64,000 nt of DNA from Pseudomonas mucidolens (GTDB lineage: Bacteria > Pseudomonadota > Gammaproteobacteria > Pseudomonadales > Pseudomonadaceae), in assembly GCF_900106045.1 (NCBI RefSeq), contig NZ_LT629802.1, positions 682,001-746,000 on the forward strand, given 5' to 3'. Shown in pieces: positions 45,146 through 55,602 of this stretch; positions within the stretch are counted from its first letter, which is position 1, and each line of letters starts with the position of its first letter. The translations under genes were made by a program, and so were the position numbers. The notes beneath the pieces are model-generated. The model did not search any database, was not told the DNA's origin, and saw only the letters and a program-made list of their open reading frames with translations.

Positions 45146-48100
45146 CTACAAAGGCAGGTGGCGGCTCAGTAACGCCCTGAGCGCAGCAGGTTTTACCGGT
45201 TTGGCCAAGTAATCCAATCCCGCCGCATGCACTTGGGCCACCATCTCCGGACGTCCGTCCGCGCTGATCACCACGCCAGGAATCGGCTCCGCCAGTTGCG
45301 CGCGCAGCCAGGCCATCAATTCGGTACCGGTCTCACCATGGTCAAGGTGGTAATCCACCAGCGCCAATTGCGGACGCACTCCTTCGGCCAGCAAGGCGGC
45401 GCATTGCGCCTGGTCACGGGCAGTCCAGACCTGGCAACCCCAGCGGCTCAGCAGGCTGCGCATGCCAATCAGGATGCTGTCTTCGTTGTCCACGCAGAGC
45501 ACTTGAGCGCCGCCGAGAGGTTGGCCTTTCTCCGGCACAGGTTGAACGGGAGCGTTGGCCGGAGTCTTGGACAGGGGAACGGTGACGCTGAACACGCTGC
45601 CTTTGCCCGGCCATGAGTGCACACGCAAACGATGACCCAAGACCCGGCACAGTCCGTCGGCAATGGCCAGTCCCAGTCCCAACCCCTTTTCCGCGCGAGT
45701 CTGGTGGCTGTCCAGGCGCTTGAATTCTTCAAAGATCACTTTCTGTTTGTCCAGCGGAATGCCCGGGCCACGGTCCCAGACTTCCAGGCGCAGTTCGCCA
45801 GCGCTATGCCTGACACCCAGCAGCACGGGGCCGTGGGCATAGCGAAAAGCGTTAGTCAGGAAGTTCTGCAGGATTCGCCGCAGCAACTTGATGTCGCTGT
45901 CGACGCGCAAATGGCTGCCGCGCAAGCGGAAGCGCAAACCTTGTTCCTGAGCCAGAACCTTGAACTCGGCCCCCAGCGCATCGAACAACTCGTTGAGAGC
46001 AAACGGTTGGCGGTGTGGCGTGATCTTGCCGTTTTCCAGGCGCGAGATGTCCAGCAAGTCGCTGATCAGGTCTTCAGCCGAACGCAGCGAGCTGTCCAGA
46101 TGTTGCACCAATTGCCGAGCGTCTCCCGACATTCCTTCGTTCTGATGGGAGAGTGCGGCGGAGAACAGGCGTGCGGCGTTGAGAGGTTGCATCAAGTCGC
46201 GGCTGACGGCTGCGAGGAAGCGTGTTTTCGACTGGTTTGCCGACTCGGCGACGCCTTTGGCATCGGTGAGAGCGACATTGAGCTGCGACAGTTCCTGGGT
46301 GCGCTCGACGACGCGTCGCTCCAGGCCTTCGTTGGCCTCGGTCAAGGCCTGCTCGGCCTCGCGGAACGCGGTGATGTCGGTGAAACTCATGACGAAGCCG
46401 CCGCCGGGCATCGGGTTGCCAATCAGTTCGATCACTCGGCCGTTGGGGAACAGTCGTTCAGAGGTGTGCGCGCGACCCTGGCGCATCCAGTGCAGGCGAC
46501 GAGCCACGTGCACCTCGGCCTCTCCCGGTCCGCACAGCCCGCGTTCGGCGTTGTAGCGAATGATATCGGCAATCGGCCGGCCAACGCTGATCAGTCCGTC
46601 CGGATAGTTGAACAACTCCAGGTAGCGACGGTTCCAGGCCACCAGCTTGAGAGACTGGTCGACCACGCTGATGCCTTGGGTGATGTTCTCAATCGCGCCT
46701 TGCAGCAACGCGCGGTTGAACTGCAAGACTTCGGATGCCTCGTCGGCGATCCTGACTACATCCTCCAACTGCATTTCCCGGCCTTCAATGGCCGCTTTCA
46801 CTACCGCTCGTGTCGACGACGCGCCGAGTACACCGGCCAACAGTCGTTCGGTATGGGCGATCCAATCGTTGTCGGCGTTCTGGTTGGGATTGAAACTTTT
46901 ACCCTGACGATAGGCAAAGCGAATAAAACTCTGATGAGCCCGCTCTTCACCGACAAAACGTGCGGCCAGGCTGAGCAAATCATTAATCTGCACTGACAAC
47001 ATCGAGCGTGCGCTGGCCCGTTGGCTGATTTCCTGACCGATAAACCGCCCGGCTTGCCAGTGCTCGGACACGCGGGTGCGCGACAGCACCGAGACCCAGG
47101 CAAACAGCGTGAAGTTACCGGCCAGCGACAACACCACACCTTGTGTCAGTGGAGTGATCGGCAGTCCTAGCGGATTGCCGCGCAGCCACGCCAGGCCCGG
47201 GAACAGGTTGAGTGACAAGCCCAGACCATGGGCGGCAATCGGCAGCACCAGCGTGTAGAACCACAAGAAGGTCCCGGCGGCCAGGCCGGCGAACACGCCT
47301 CGGCGGTTGGCCTGTTTCCAGTACAGCGCCCCGAGCATCGCCGGGGCCAGTTGTGTGACGGCGGCAAAGGCGATCTGGCCGATGGTCGCCAGGCTCGCGG
47401 TGGAGCCAAGCAAGCGATAGCTGACGTAGGCCAGCAGCAAAATAATCACAATGCTGACCCGGCGCACCGAAAGCATCCAGTGGCGAAACACCTCGAACGG
47501 CCGCTCGGCGTTGGTGCGGCGTAGCAGCCAAGGCAGCAACATGTCGTTGGAGACCATGGTCGACAACGCGACACTGGCGACGATCACCATCCCGGTCGCC
47601 GCCGAGGCACCGCCAATGAACGCCAGCAATGCCAAGGCCGGGTGCGCTTCGGCCAGAGGCAGGCTGATCACATAGGAGTCCGGCAGCACCGAATCCGGTA
47701 ACAGCATTTTTCCGCCCAGGGCAATCGGCACCACGAACAGCGCCGCCAACACCAGGTAGGCCGGAAACACCCACTTCGCCAGGCGCAGGTCCTGGGGGTC
47801 GATGTTTTCTACCACGGTGACGTGGAATTGCCGGGGCAGGCAGATAATCGCCATCATCGCGACGCCGGTCTGGACCACCATCGAAGGCCAGTTGATGGTC
47901 TCTTTCCAATACTCTTCCAGCCGCGGTGCGAGCTTTGCCTGGTTGAACAGATCGTCAAAACCGTCGTATAGGCCATACGTCACAAAGGCCCCGACGGCGA
48001 GGAACGCAAACAGCTTGACCAGGGACTCGAAGGCAATCGCCAGCACCATGCCGCGGTGGTGTTCGGTGGCATCCAGGTTACGGGTACCGAAGACAATGGT

Positions 48101-48616
48101 GAACAGCGCCAGCACCAGGGACACAATCAACGCGGTGTCCTGGGCGCGTGTACCGGTGGCATCGGCCCCGGCGCCGATCAGCAGGTTGACCCCCAGCACG
48201 ATGCCTTTGAGTTGCAGGGCGATATAGGGCAACACGCCCACCAGGCAGATCAACGCCACCACCACGGCCAGGGTCTGGGATTTGCCATAGCGGGCCGCGA
48301 TAAAGTCGGCGATGGAGGTGATGTTTTCCTGCTTGCTGATCAGCACCATCTTTTGCAAGACCCAGGGCGCCAGCAACAGCAGCAGAACGGGTCCCAGGTA
48401 GATTGGTAAAAATGCCCACAACTGTTCGGCGGCCTGACCGACGGCACCGAAGAAGGTCCAGCTGGTGCAGTAGACCGCCAGTGACAGGCTGTAGACCCAC
48501 GCGCGCACCCGGGGCGTCAGCGGCTTGAGGCGACGGTCACCGTAGAAAGCGATGGCAAACATAATGGCCATATAGGCCAGGGCAACGGCGGCGATTAGCC
48601 CGCTGGACAACGTCAT
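45146..48616 (-). CDS. mxtR: MxtR-type hybrid histidine kinase with SSS transporter domain
   Basis: An 1156-residue inner-membrane hybrid kinase. The N-terminal ~500 residues form a sodium/solute symporter-like domain (about 12-13 helices). A PAS domain (about 640-760), HisKA, HATPase (N-box FLTNAFRY, G1 DRGPGIP, G2 GLGLGL) and a C-terminal REC domain with the phosphoacceptor Asp in LVDYHLD and Lys in AKPVKP follow. This matches MxtR (PA3271) of Pseudomonas, which works with ErdR in acetate and quorum control. Oddity: the HisKA phosphoacceptor position reads S-R-D-L-M-Q-P-L, with Arg806 (codon CGC at 46201-46199) where His is expected. Kinase activity is therefore in question. Confidence 0.85.
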   Translation of the reverse strand: MTLSSGLIAAVALAYMAIMFAIAFYGDRRLKPLTPRVRAWVYSLSLAVYCTSWTFFGAVGQAAEQLWAFLPIYLGPVLLLLLAPWVLQKMVLISKQENITSIADFIAARYGKSQTLAVVVALICLVGVLPYIALQLKGIVLGVNLLIGAGADATGTRAQDTALIVSLVLALFTIVFGTRNLDATEHHRGMVLAIAFESLVKLFAFLAVGAFVTYGLYDGFDDLFNQAKLAPRLEEYWKETINWPSMVVQTGVAMMAIICLPRQFHVTVVENIDPQDLRLAKWVFPAYLVLAALFVVPIALGGKMLLPDSVLPDSYVISLPLAEAHPALALLAFIGGASAATGMVIVASVALSTMVSNDMLLPWLLRRTNAERPFEVFRHWMLSVRRVSIVIILLLAYVSYRLLGSTASLATIGQIAFAAVTQLAPAMLGALYWKQANRRGVFAGLAAGTFLWFYTLVLPIAAHGLGLSLNLFPGLAWLRGNPLGLPITPLTQGVVLSLAGNFTLFAWVSVLSRTRVSEHWQAGRFIGQEISQRASARSMLSVQINDLLSLAARFVGEERAHQSFIRFAYRQGKSFNPNQNADNDWIAHTERLLAGVLGASSTRAVVKAAIEGREMQLEDVVRIADEASEVLQFNRALLQGAIENITQGISVVDQSLKLVAWNRRYLELFNYPDGLISVGRPIADIIRYNAERGLCGPGEAEVHVARRLHWMRQGRAHTSERLFPNGRVIELIGNPMPGGGFVMSFTDITAFREAEQALTEANEGLERRVVERTQELSQLNVALTDAKGVAESANQSKTRFLAAVSRDLMQPLNAARLFSAALSHQNEGMSGDARQLVQHLDSSLRSAEDLISDLLDISRLENGKITPHRQPFALNELFDALGAEFKVLAQEQGLRFRLRGSHLRVDSDIKLLRRILQNFLTNAFRYAHGPVLLGVRHSAGELRLEVWDRGPGIPLDKQKVIFEEFKRLDSHQTRAEKGLGLGLAIADGLCRVLGHRLRVHSWPGKGSVFSVTVPLSKTPANAPVQPVPEKGQPLGGAQVLCVDNEDSILIGMRSLLSRWGCQVWTARDQAQCAALLAEGVRPQLALVDYHLDHGETGTELMAWLRAQLAEPIPGVVISADGRPEMVAQVHAAGLDYLAKPVKPAALRALLSRHLPL

Positions 48617-48728
48617 GAGAACTCCGGACAGAGGAACACCCAGGCATTCCAGGCCCGGGACGACAGTCTCGCATGATGTCTGACGTTAGTCTGTGTCGAC
48701 GAAAGTCGTGTGGGCGTGGCCCAGGCAT

Positions 48729-49112
48729 TCAGCGGCGGGGCAGGGTCTTCTGGCGCAGAATATAGATCGTCACCAGCACCGCGCTGATCAGCATGAGCGC
48801 ACGGGCCCAAGGCAGCGGGACCAGGTAGCAGGACACGCCAATGCTCAGCCACATCAGACCGATCGCATACGACTTGCCCCTCAAGGGAATGCCATTGCCA
48901 TCCAGGTAATCGCGAATCCACGGACCCAGGCGCGGGTGTTGCACCAGCCAGTCGTAGAAGCGCGGAGAGCTGCGGGCAAAGCAGGCTGCCGCGAGCAAGA
49001 GGAAAGGGGTGGTGGGTAATACCGGCAGGAATATCCCGATCACCCCGAGTACGACGCTCAACCAGCCAATGGCCAGCAGCGCGTAGCGTACAATCGGCGA
49101 GTGCTTGCCCAT
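48729..49112 (-). CDS. DUF454 membrane protein (YbaN-like)
   Basis: A 127-residue inner-membrane protein of the YbaN/DUF454 family. It has helices around 9-35 and 90-120 and the family motif GIFLPVLPTTPFLLLAAACFARSSPRFYDWL near 25-55. Function unknown. ATG 49112 (MGKHSP) is preferred over GTG 49121. It is followed by the SSS-kinase gene on the same strand. Confidence 0.88.
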   Translation of the reverse strand: MGKHSPIVRYALLAIGWLSVVLGVIGIFLPVLPTTPFLLLAAACFARSSPRFYDWLVQHPRLGPWIRDYLDGNGIPLRGKSYAIGLMWLSIGVSCYLVPLPWARALMLISAVLVTIYILRQKTLPRR

Positions 49113-49132
49113 GGGTGTCACGGGCGAGGGAC

Positions 49133-49720
49133 TTAGTGGTGGCGAGGCTTGAGGATCGCCGGTTTTTCGTCAGGTGCATTGCACAACAGGTACAGCGCAG
49201 TCAGTGCTTCCGGAATCTGTACGATCATGTCGTCCATCAAGTTAGCGTCGGCGGCGATGTCGGCGAACTCCGGCTGATCGTCGAACAAGCCGGAACCAAC
49301 CATGATCGGCAGCAACATTTCGCTGACCTCTTCCTCGGCGGTTTCGAACCAGGCCGCTTCGCGCAGGAACACCCCTTCCATGAAACCGATGCACCAGCCG
49401 CGCAGGTCGGAGTCGTCCGGTTCTTCGCCGAGGTCCAGGTCGCAAGGCAGCTCGAATTCCTCGTCGGACGCCAGTTGGCGGGCAATGTGGGCCTTGAGGG
49501 CGAGCAGGGTGGATTCGATTTCCTCGCGCTGCGCGGCGTCTGCGTAGTGCGGTTCCTCGGCGAACAGCGCGTCGATCCACTCGCGCTCAGGCACCGACTC
49601 GGAGCAGATCGAAAGAGCCGTCAGATAGCCGTGGGCGGCCACGTAGTCCAGCGCCTCGTCGTGCAGCTCATCGGCATCGAGGAAGGCTTGCAGGCGGGTT
49701 AGTTGCTCAGCGAAGGACAT
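49133..49720 (-). CDS. YecA-family (UPF0149) protein
   Basis: A 195-residue acidic soluble protein of the YecA/YgfB (UPF0149) family, of unknown molecular role. It has the family's AAHGYLTALSICSES near residues 28-43 and a helical C-terminus (GWCIGFMEGVFLREAAW, DDDMIVQIPEALTALYLLCNAP). Start ATG 49720, with upstream frame 49801 rejected because it is unlike the family. It is divergent from recQ across about 275 bases that hold no gene. Confidence 0.88.
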   Translation of the reverse strand: MSFAEQLTRLQAFLDADELHDEALDYVAAHGYLTALSICSESVPEREWIDALFAEEPHYADAAQREEIESTLLALKAHIARQLASDEEFELPCDLDLGEEPDDSDLRGWCIGFMEGVFLREAAWFETAEEEVSEMLLPIMVGSGLFDDQPEFADIAADANLMDDMIVQIPEALTALYLLCNAPDEKPAILKPRHH

Positions 49721-49994
49721 TGAAGGACTACCTTGGGAATAAACGATGCTGAATTCTAGGCCTTCTTGAGCGCGCAGGCCAGCCGCACGGCATATTTGCA
49801 AGGTTATCCGTCGCAGCGCTATTCGTCAGTGGCACCCTTTGCCGGGTGGTGCTCGGGTATACTGCCGCGTTTTGTGATGCCCTTGCAGGCCCGGCGCCGT
49901 TCGCGGGAAAACTTCGCTTACGGATTATTTCCGTGCGATCGCGTTTTTTCAGCCAGCCTGTACAGAGGGATTTCGGTGGAATTTGGAGTTTTTC

Positions 49995-52121
49995 ATGCTT
50001 GAACAGGCTCAGCGCGTCCTCAAGGACATCTTCGGCTACGACAGTTTTCGTGGCCGCCAGGGTGCAATCATTGAGCGCGTGGCCTGCGGCGGTGATGCGC
50101 TGGTTCTGATGCCTACCGGTGGTGGCAAGTCGCTGTGTTTCCAAGTGCCAGCACTGCTGCGCGAAGGGCTGGCGGTGGTGGTCTCGCCACTGATCGCGCT
50201 GATGGATGATCAGGTCGCCACCCTTGAAGAGCTGGGTGTTGCTGCCGCCTCCTTGAATTCCACCCTGAGCGCCGAACAACAGCGCGACCTCGCGGCCCGT
50301 ATCCGCCGCGGTGAAGTGAAGATGCTTTACCTGGCACCCGAACGCCTGGTGCAGCCGCGCATGCTGGCGTTTCTGCAGAGCCTGGAAATTGCCCTGTTCG
50401 CCATCGACGAAGCCCACTGTGTATCCCAGTGGGGTCATGATTTCCGGCGTGAATACCTGCAGTTGGGGCAATTGGCGGAACTGTTTCCCGATGTACCGCG
50501 CATTGCCCTGACGGCCACCGCCGATAAGCGCACCCGTGAGGAAATCGTCGAGCGCCTGCATTTGCAGAAAGCCGAGCGTTTTCTGTCGAGTTTTGACCGG
50601 CCGAATATTTTCTATCGCATCGTGCCCAAGGAGCAGCCGCGCAAACAATTGCTGGCCTTCCTTTCAGAGCGGCGCAGCGATGCCGGCATCGTCTATTGCC
50701 TGTCGCGCAAGAAGGTCGATGAAGTCGCGGCGTTCCTTTGCGAACAGGGTTACCCGGCGCTGCCTTATCATGCCGGCCTGCCCAACGAACTGCGGGCCTA
50801 TCATCAGAAGCGCTTCTTGAACGAAGAAGGCCTGATCATGGTTGCGACCATTGCGTTCGGCATGGGCATCGACAAATCCAACGTGCGTTTCGTCGCGCAC
50901 ATGGATCTGCCCAAGTCTCTCGAGGCGTACTACCAGGAAACCGGGCGTGCCGGGCGTGACGGCCTGCCGGCGGATGCCTGGATGGTCTACGGTCTGCAGG
51001 ATGTGGTGATGCTCAAGCAGATGCTGCAGAACTCCGAAGGCGATGAGCGGCACAAACGGTTGGAGCAGCACAAACTCGATGCGATGTTGTCGTTGTGCGA
51101 AGAGACCCGCTGCCGGCGTCAGACGTTGCTCGCCTATTTCGACGAAGACATGCCCCAGCCGTGCGGCCATTGCGACAACTGCGTCGATGGTGTGCAGACC
51201 TGGGATGCCACCGAGCCCGCGCGACAAGGCCTGTCGGCGATCTACCGTACCGGCCAGCGATATGGCGTCGGGCATCTGGTGGACGTGCTGTTGGGCAAGG
51301 ATAACGAGAAAGTCCGCAGTTTCGGCCATCAACACCTGTCCGTCTACGGGGTGGGCAAGGCGCGTGCCGAAGGCGAGTGGCGTTCGTTGTTCCGGCAAAT
51401 GGTCGCCCGTGGCCTGGTCGACATCGACCTGGAAGGCTACGGTGGGCTGCGCTTGAACGACAGTTGCCGGCCGCTGCTCAAGGGCGAAGTCAGCCTTGAA
51501 CTGCGCCGCGACCTGAAACCGCAGACCACGCCGAAGACCAGCACCAGCCAGGCCAGTCAACTGGTGCGAAGTGAGGAGCGCGAGCAGTGGGAAGCGTTAC
51601 GGGCGTTGCGCCGCAAACTGGCGCAGGAGCACAGCGTGCCGCCCTATGTCATCTTCCCCGACTCCACCTTGCTGGAAATGCTCCGCGAGCAGCCGACCAG
51701 CATGGCCGAAATGGGTCGGGTCAGCGGCGTGGGTGCCCGCAAGCTGGAGCGTTATGGGCAGGCTTTCCTCGAAGTCATTGGCGGGCAGACCGAAGCGCCG
51801 AAGGAAATTGCCGATATCCGCCACGAATTGATCAGCCTGGCGCGGGCCGGAATGACCCCGATCCAGATTGCCGGGCAACTGCAATGCTCGGAAAAAAACG
51901 TCTACACCTTGCTGGCCGAGTCCATTGGCCAACAGCAATTGTCCCTGGACCAAGCCCTTGATTTACCCGAAGATTTGCTCGGCGAGATCCAGGATGCATT
52001 TCTCGACGGAGAAGGCGAATTGCCAGCGGTTTCCGACATCGCTCCGCTGTTCACTGGCAGGGTGCCGGAGGGTGTCTTGTACTGTGTCAGAGCCGCTTTG
52101 CAGTCGGAATTCGAAGTTTAA
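49995..52121 (+). CDS. recQ: ATP-dependent DNA helicase RecQ
   Basis: A 708-residue 3'-5' DNA helicase used in recombination and repair. Walker A is in PTGGGKS near residues 39-45 and the Walker B variant [15 protein letters not shown] is near 137-151. The ARGLD/GRAGRDG motifs are in the second RecA domain. The RQC zinc cluster ([24 protein letters not shown]) is near 378-401. An HRDC domain ([15 protein letters not shown]...[16 protein letters not shown]) starts near 535, and a C-terminal extension follows. ATG 49995 has GGAG upstream. Confidence 0.95.
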   Translation: MLEQAQRVLKDIFGYDSFRGRQGAIIERVACGGDALVLMPTGGGKSLCFQVPALLREGLAVVVSPLIALMDDQVATLEELGVAAASLNSTLSAEQQRDLAARIRRGEVKMLYLAPERLVQPRMLAFLQSLEIALFAIDEAHCVSQWGHDFRREYLQLGQLAELFPDVPRIALTATADKRTREEIVERLHLQKAERFLSSFDRPNIFYRIVPKEQPRKQLLAFLSERRSDAGIVYCLSRKKVDEVAAFLCEQGYPALPYHAGLPNELRAYHQKRFLNEEGLIMVATIAFGMGIDKSNVRFVAHMDLPKSLEAYYQETGRAGRDGLPADAWMVYGLQDVVMLKQMLQNSEGDERHKRLEQHKLDAMLSLCEETRCRRQTLLAYFDEDMPQPCGHCDNCVDGVQTWDATEPARQGLSAIYRTGQRYGVGHLVDVLLGKDNEKVRSFGHQHLSVYGVGKARAEGEWRSLFRQMVARGLVDIDLEGYGGLRLNDSCRPLLKGEVSLELRRDLKPQTTPKTSTSQASQLVRSEEREQWEALRALRRKLAQEHSVPPYVIFPDSTLLEMLREQPTSMAEMGRVSGVGARKLERYGQAFLEVIGGQTEAPKEIADIRHELISLARAGMTPIQIAGQLQCSEKNVYTLLAESIGQQQLSLDQALDLPEDLLGEIQDAFLDGEGELPAVSDIAPLFTGRVPEGVLYCVRAALQSEFEV

Positions 52122-52242
52122 TGTGGCAATTACGACAATGTAACGAAACAGTCCGTGGCTAACCTTGCCTCCTAACATGGGTCATGCTTAGCTGACTAAT
52201 AATTAGCCAAACTTTATTTTCAGTCTAATCCATGAGTTTTTT

Positions 52243-52677
52243 ATGTCGTTAACCGATCAACACCGTTTTGGCATGCAACTGGCGCAAATGTCTCGAGGCT
52301 GGCGCGCCGAGCTGGATCGTCGTCTGGCGGGGCTCGGTTTGTCCCAGGCACGCTGGCTGGTGCTGCTGCACCTGGCTCGCTTTGAAAACGCGCCCACGCA
52401 ACGCGAATTGGCGCAAAGTGTGGGGGTTGAAGGGCCGACCCTGGCCCGGTTGCTCGACAGTCTGGAAAGCCAGGAGCTGGTGCAGCGCCAGGCGGTGGTC
52501 GAAGACCGTCGCGCCAAACGCATTGTACTGTGCGACACGGCACGTCCGCTGATCGAGCAGATCGAAACCATTGCCACGGCCTTGCGCCATGAACTTTTTG
52601 TGGGTGTTGACGAAGAGGATTTGGCGGTGTGCATGCGGGTGCATGGACACATCCTGGCGAACCTGGAAAAGTCCTGA
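52243..52677 (+). CDS. SlyA/MarR-family transcriptional regulator
   Basis: A 144-residue MarR-type winged helix protein resembling SlyA. It has LSQARWLVLLHLARFENAPTQRELAQSVGVEGPTLARLLDSLESQELVQRQ, with the recognition helix at about 62-78, and a VEDRRAKRIVLCDTARPLIEQIE wing. SlyA-like regulators often control virulence and stress genes. It lies between recQ and plpD; an inverted repeat follows. Confidence 0.88.
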   Translation: MSLTDQHRFGMQLAQMSRGWRAELDRRLAGLGLSQARWLVLLHLARFENAPTQRELAQSVGVEGPTLARLLDSLESQELVQRQAVVEDRRAKRIVLCDTARPLIEQIETIATALRHELFVGVDEEDLAVCMRVHGHILANLEKS

Positions 52678-52688
52678 GCCGTGCCTTG

Positions 52689-52712
52689 ACCGTTCCCGCG
52701 CGCGGGAACGGT
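52689..52712. terminator. Palindromic terminator-like hairpin
   Basis: ACCGTTCCCGCG and CGCGGGAACGGT form a 12-bp perfect dyad between the convergent SlyA-like and plpD genes. No U-run. Confidence 0.6.
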
Positions 52713-52725
52713 TACGTTGCTGACT

Positions 52726-54918
52726 TCAGAAGGTCTGCCCGAGGTTCAGGTACACCGCTTTCTGATTGGCGTCGTTGAACCCATAACTGAAATTCAGCGG
52801 TCCCAGCGGTGTATCGAAGCCGAGGAAAATACTCGCCGCGTTGATATAGCCGCTGTCGAACTCGTTATCGTTGTTCCAGGCCCGTCCGCGTTCCAGCGAA
52901 GCGCCCAGGTATAAAGGGAAGTCCAGCGGCAAGTATGAGCGCGGGGTCAGGCGACGATAGTAGACCGCGCGCATCAGGCTGACGTTCTGCCCTGAAATCG
53001 CGTCCTGGCGAAAGCCCGACAACTGTCGTGCACCACCCAGCAGGAAGCTCGAAATCACCACCTCCGAATCATCCAGCGTGCGCCCGTAGCGACCGCCCAG
53101 CACCAGCGTGTCCGGACCGTGGCTCATGGCCTTGTCCAACTTGAGTTCCCACTGGCGATAGCGTTGGTCGGAACCCAGCCCCGGCTCGAACTCACGGAAA
53201 GCCAGGCCGATTTCCTCGCCGGTGTGCGGGAAGTAGACGTTATCCAGCGTGTCGAAGGAGTACTTCAACTCGTAGAAGCCTTCGTTGAAGCTGACGCTTG
53301 GCAGGTCCCGGTCGCCGATGCGTACATCGGCGTTGCCCCAGGCTTCGCCGACACCGAAACGGATCTCGCCACTGTTGCCGATCTGTCGGCCAACGTTCAA
53401 GCCGAAGCCATAACGTTCCAGGCGATATTCCGAGATCGGATCGTTATCCAGGATCAGTTCGACGTTCTGTGCCTGGGCACTGATGTAAGGTGCGATGAAG
53501 TAGCGTGAGCCGGTATCCATAGGCTGGTAGAACTCGCTGTAAAGCTCCTGACGGTCGCCGATCTGCACGCGGGTAAGCCACTCGGCGCCGAGGCGATTGA
53601 TACCGTTGACGCGGTAGCTGGCGCCAAGGTTGAAGGCGCTGTCGCCACGCATGTCATCGGACAGGTTCAGACCCAGTCGCAAATAATCGGTGCCACTGCG
53701 TTTGCCACGAGCGCTGATCACCAGAGTGTTGTCCTGAGCCTTTTTCACCACTCGGTATTGCACCTGCTCGAAGTAGTCCAGGCCGTACAGGGTTCCCATG
53801 TCAGATTGCAGTCGGCCCAGATCCAGTGGCTCGTCGATGGGCTGACGGATGTAGTAACGGATCACCTCATCACCGACTTTCGAGTCGTTTTCCACCTCGA
53901 TCGCGGTGATCTTTGGATTGCGCCGGCCCGGTGTACGTGCGGCGTTCAGTTCGGCGTCGACCGAATCGACGGGGCGCAGGTGGGCCAGGCGCGCATCCAG
54001 GGTGCGAGTGGCGCGGTAACCCGCGTCGATCATCTCTTCGGCCCGACCAAAATCCGTCACGCCAAACGCCGCCAGCGGCGGTTGGATCAGCACATCGTCC
54101 GGACGCAGCGCCTTGAGTTGCTCTTCAGAATTGCTGCGGGTCATCAGGGTGATGGATTGGTTGAGCACGTCCACCACCGTCGCCAACTGCTTGCGGCTGC
54201 GTAATGGCGTACCGATGTCCACCACGATAGCCACATCGACCCCCATTTCCCGTGCCACATCCAACGGGATGTTGTCGGTCATGCCGCCATCCACCAGCAG
54301 GCGGCCGTCCAGTTCCACTGGCGCGAAGACAGCCGGGATCGACATGCTGGCGCGAATCACCTGAGGCAGGTGGCCCTTGCGAAACACGACTTTTTCGCCG
54401 CTGGTGATATCGGTGGCCACAGCCCGGAATGGGATGGGCAGCTTGTCGAAGTCCCGGGTGTCGCTGCTGTGAGCGAACATGCTTTCCAGCAACAGCGCCA
54501 GGTTCTGGCCCTGGATCACCCCCAGGGGTAGACCGAGGCTGCCATCGTCGCGAAAACTGAGCTTCTGCTTGATCAGAAAGTCCCGGTCATCCTGTTTGCG
54601 CCGGAACGGCACGTCTTCCCGGGGTGGGGCGTCGGACAGCGCCAACTGCCAGTCGATGTTCAGCGCCAGTTTTTCCAGCTCGTCGATCTTGTAGCCCGAC
54701 GCGTACAGTCCGCCAATGACCGCGCCCATGCTGGTGCCGGCGATGGCATCGATATGAATGCCTTGCTCTTCCAGGGCCTTGAGCACGCCAATGTGCGCCA
54801 GGCCACGGGCGGCGCCGCCGGAGAGCACCAGGCCGACCTTTGGACGTGGTGTATCGACGGCGTGCACAAGGAGGGGGAACAGGCACAGCAGCAGGCAGGA
54901 CAACAGGCGGCGCATCAT
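52726..54918 (-). CDS. plpD: Patatin-like phospholipase, type Vd autotransporter
   Basis: A 730-residue protein with three parts. There is a signal peptide (SCLLLCLFPLLVHA). A patatin lipase domain follows with oxyanion GGAARG, nucleophile Ser in GTSMG (near residue 63) and catalytic Asp in DGG near 210. After a POTRA-like linker comes a 16-strand beta-barrel ending in aromatic TF. This is the layout of PlpD, which secretes its phospholipase A1-type domain through its own barrel. Length matches the P. aeruginosa protein. The start is ATG 54918 (MMRR...); TTG 54921 is an alternative. Confidence 0.92.
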   Translation of the reverse strand: MMRRLLSCLLLCLFPLLVHAVDTPRPKVGLVLSGGAARGLAHIGVLKALEEQGIHIDAIAGTSMGAVIGGLYASGYKIDELEKLALNIDWQLALSDAPPREDVPFRRKQDDRDFLIKQKLSFRDDGSLGLPLGVIQGQNLALLLESMFAHSSDTRDFDKLPIPFRAVATDITSGEKVVFRKGHLPQVIRASMSIPAVFAPVELDGRLLVDGGMTDNIPLDVAREMGVDVAIVVDIGTPLRSRKQLATVVDVLNQSITLMTRSNSEEQLKALRPDDVLIQPPLAAFGVTDFGRAEEMIDAGYRATRTLDARLAHLRPVDSVDAELNAARTPGRRNPKITAIEVENDSKVGDEVIRYYIRQPIDEPLDLGRLQSDMGTLYGLDYFEQVQYRVVKKAQDNTLVISARGKRSGTDYLRLGLNLSDDMRGDSAFNLGASYRVNGINRLGAEWLTRVQIGDRQELYSEFYQPMDTGSRYFIAPYISAQAQNVELILDNDPISEYRLERYGFGLNVGRQIGNSGEIRFGVGEAWGNADVRIGDRDLPSVSFNEGFYELKYSFDTLDNVYFPHTGEEIGLAFREFEPGLGSDQRYRQWELKLDKAMSHGPDTLVLGGRYGRTLDDSEVVISSFLLGGARQLSGFRQDAISGQNVSLMRAVYYRRLTPRSYLPLDFPLYLGASLERGRAWNNDNEFDSGYINAASIFLGFDTPLGPLNFSYGFNDANQKAVYLNLGQTF

Positions 54919-54999
54919 CAATCTCGGGGCTGGACGATAAAGGCCGCTATTATAGCCATCCGATCAACCCGTCCTGTTATGTCCGGAGTCTGTCATTTC

Positions 55000-55287
55000 A
55001 TGTCTGCGTCCAAGCCCGAGATCGTCATCACGTATTGCACGCAATGTCAGTGGCTGCTGCGCGCAGCGTGGCTGGCCCAGGAATTGTTGAGCACGTTTGC
55101 CGACGACCTCGGCAAAGTGGCGTTGGAACCCGCCACCGGTGGCGTGTTTCGTATCACCTGCGACGCTGTGCAGATTTGGGAACGCAAGGTCGATGGTGGC
55201 TTTCCGGAGGCCAAGGTGCTCAAGCAGCGGGTGCGCGACCAGATCGACCCGCAGCGCGACCTGGGGCACAACGATCGCACGCAATAG
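55000..55287 (+). CDS. SelT/SelW/SelH-family (Rdx) protein, Cys form
   Basis: A 95-residue thioredoxin-like protein with the CxxC redox motif at YCTQCQWLLR (Cys16/Cys19 region). It is a Cys version of the eukaryotic-like selenoprotein W family. The remainder has FRITCDAVQIWERKVDGGFPEAKVLKQRVRD, typical of Rdx. Likely a redox protein of unknown partner. Start ATG 55000; an upstream ATG 54979 is possible. It is divergent from plpD. Confidence 0.85.
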   Translation: MSASKPEIVITYCTQCQWLLRAAWLAQELLSTFADDLGKVALEPATGGVFRITCDAVQIWERKVDGGFPEAKVLKQRVRDQIDPQRDLGHNDRTQ

Positions 55288-55320
55288 ACGATGGTTGTGC
55301 CCCAGGTCGCGGGCGATAGG

Positions 55321-55602
55321 TCATTTAGCCGCCATCTTGTTCTTGATCCAGCCGATGACAAATGTCAGGACCAGTCCGCCGACGCCACCGCCGACTATAT
55401 TGCTGCCGACCGCCGCGACATCCATTGCACCGCCAGCCGGCATGCCGGTGACGGCTGTGAGAATCTGGCCCAGCACCAGGCCGCCAACCCCGCCGATCAC
55501 GGTGTTGAGTCCTGAACCCATGCCTTGCTTGCTTAAACCGGCCAGATTGCCGCCAATCGCACCACTGATGATCTGAATGATCAGGTTGATGAACATGTCC
55601 AT
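55321..55602 (-). CDS. Small Gly-rich membrane protein (93 aa)
   Basis: A 93-residue hydrophobic protein with three membrane-like segments rich in Gly and Ala (NLIIQIISGAIGGNLAG, VIGGVGGLVLGQILTAVTG, VGGGVGGLVLTFVIGWI), ending in a basic tail. It resembles small Gly-zipper membrane proteins of unknown function. ATG 55602. It is downstream of the EamA gene but with its own leader. Confidence 0.7.
   Translation of the reverse strand: MDMFINLIIQIISGAIGGNLAGLSKQGMGSGLNTVIGGVGGLVLGQILTAVTGMPAGGAMDVAAVGSNIVGGGVGGLVLTFVIGWIKNKMAAK

Noticed and set aside
49728..50648. Minus-strand frame opposite the start of recQ
   Set aside because: Shadow of recQ with low-complexity content.
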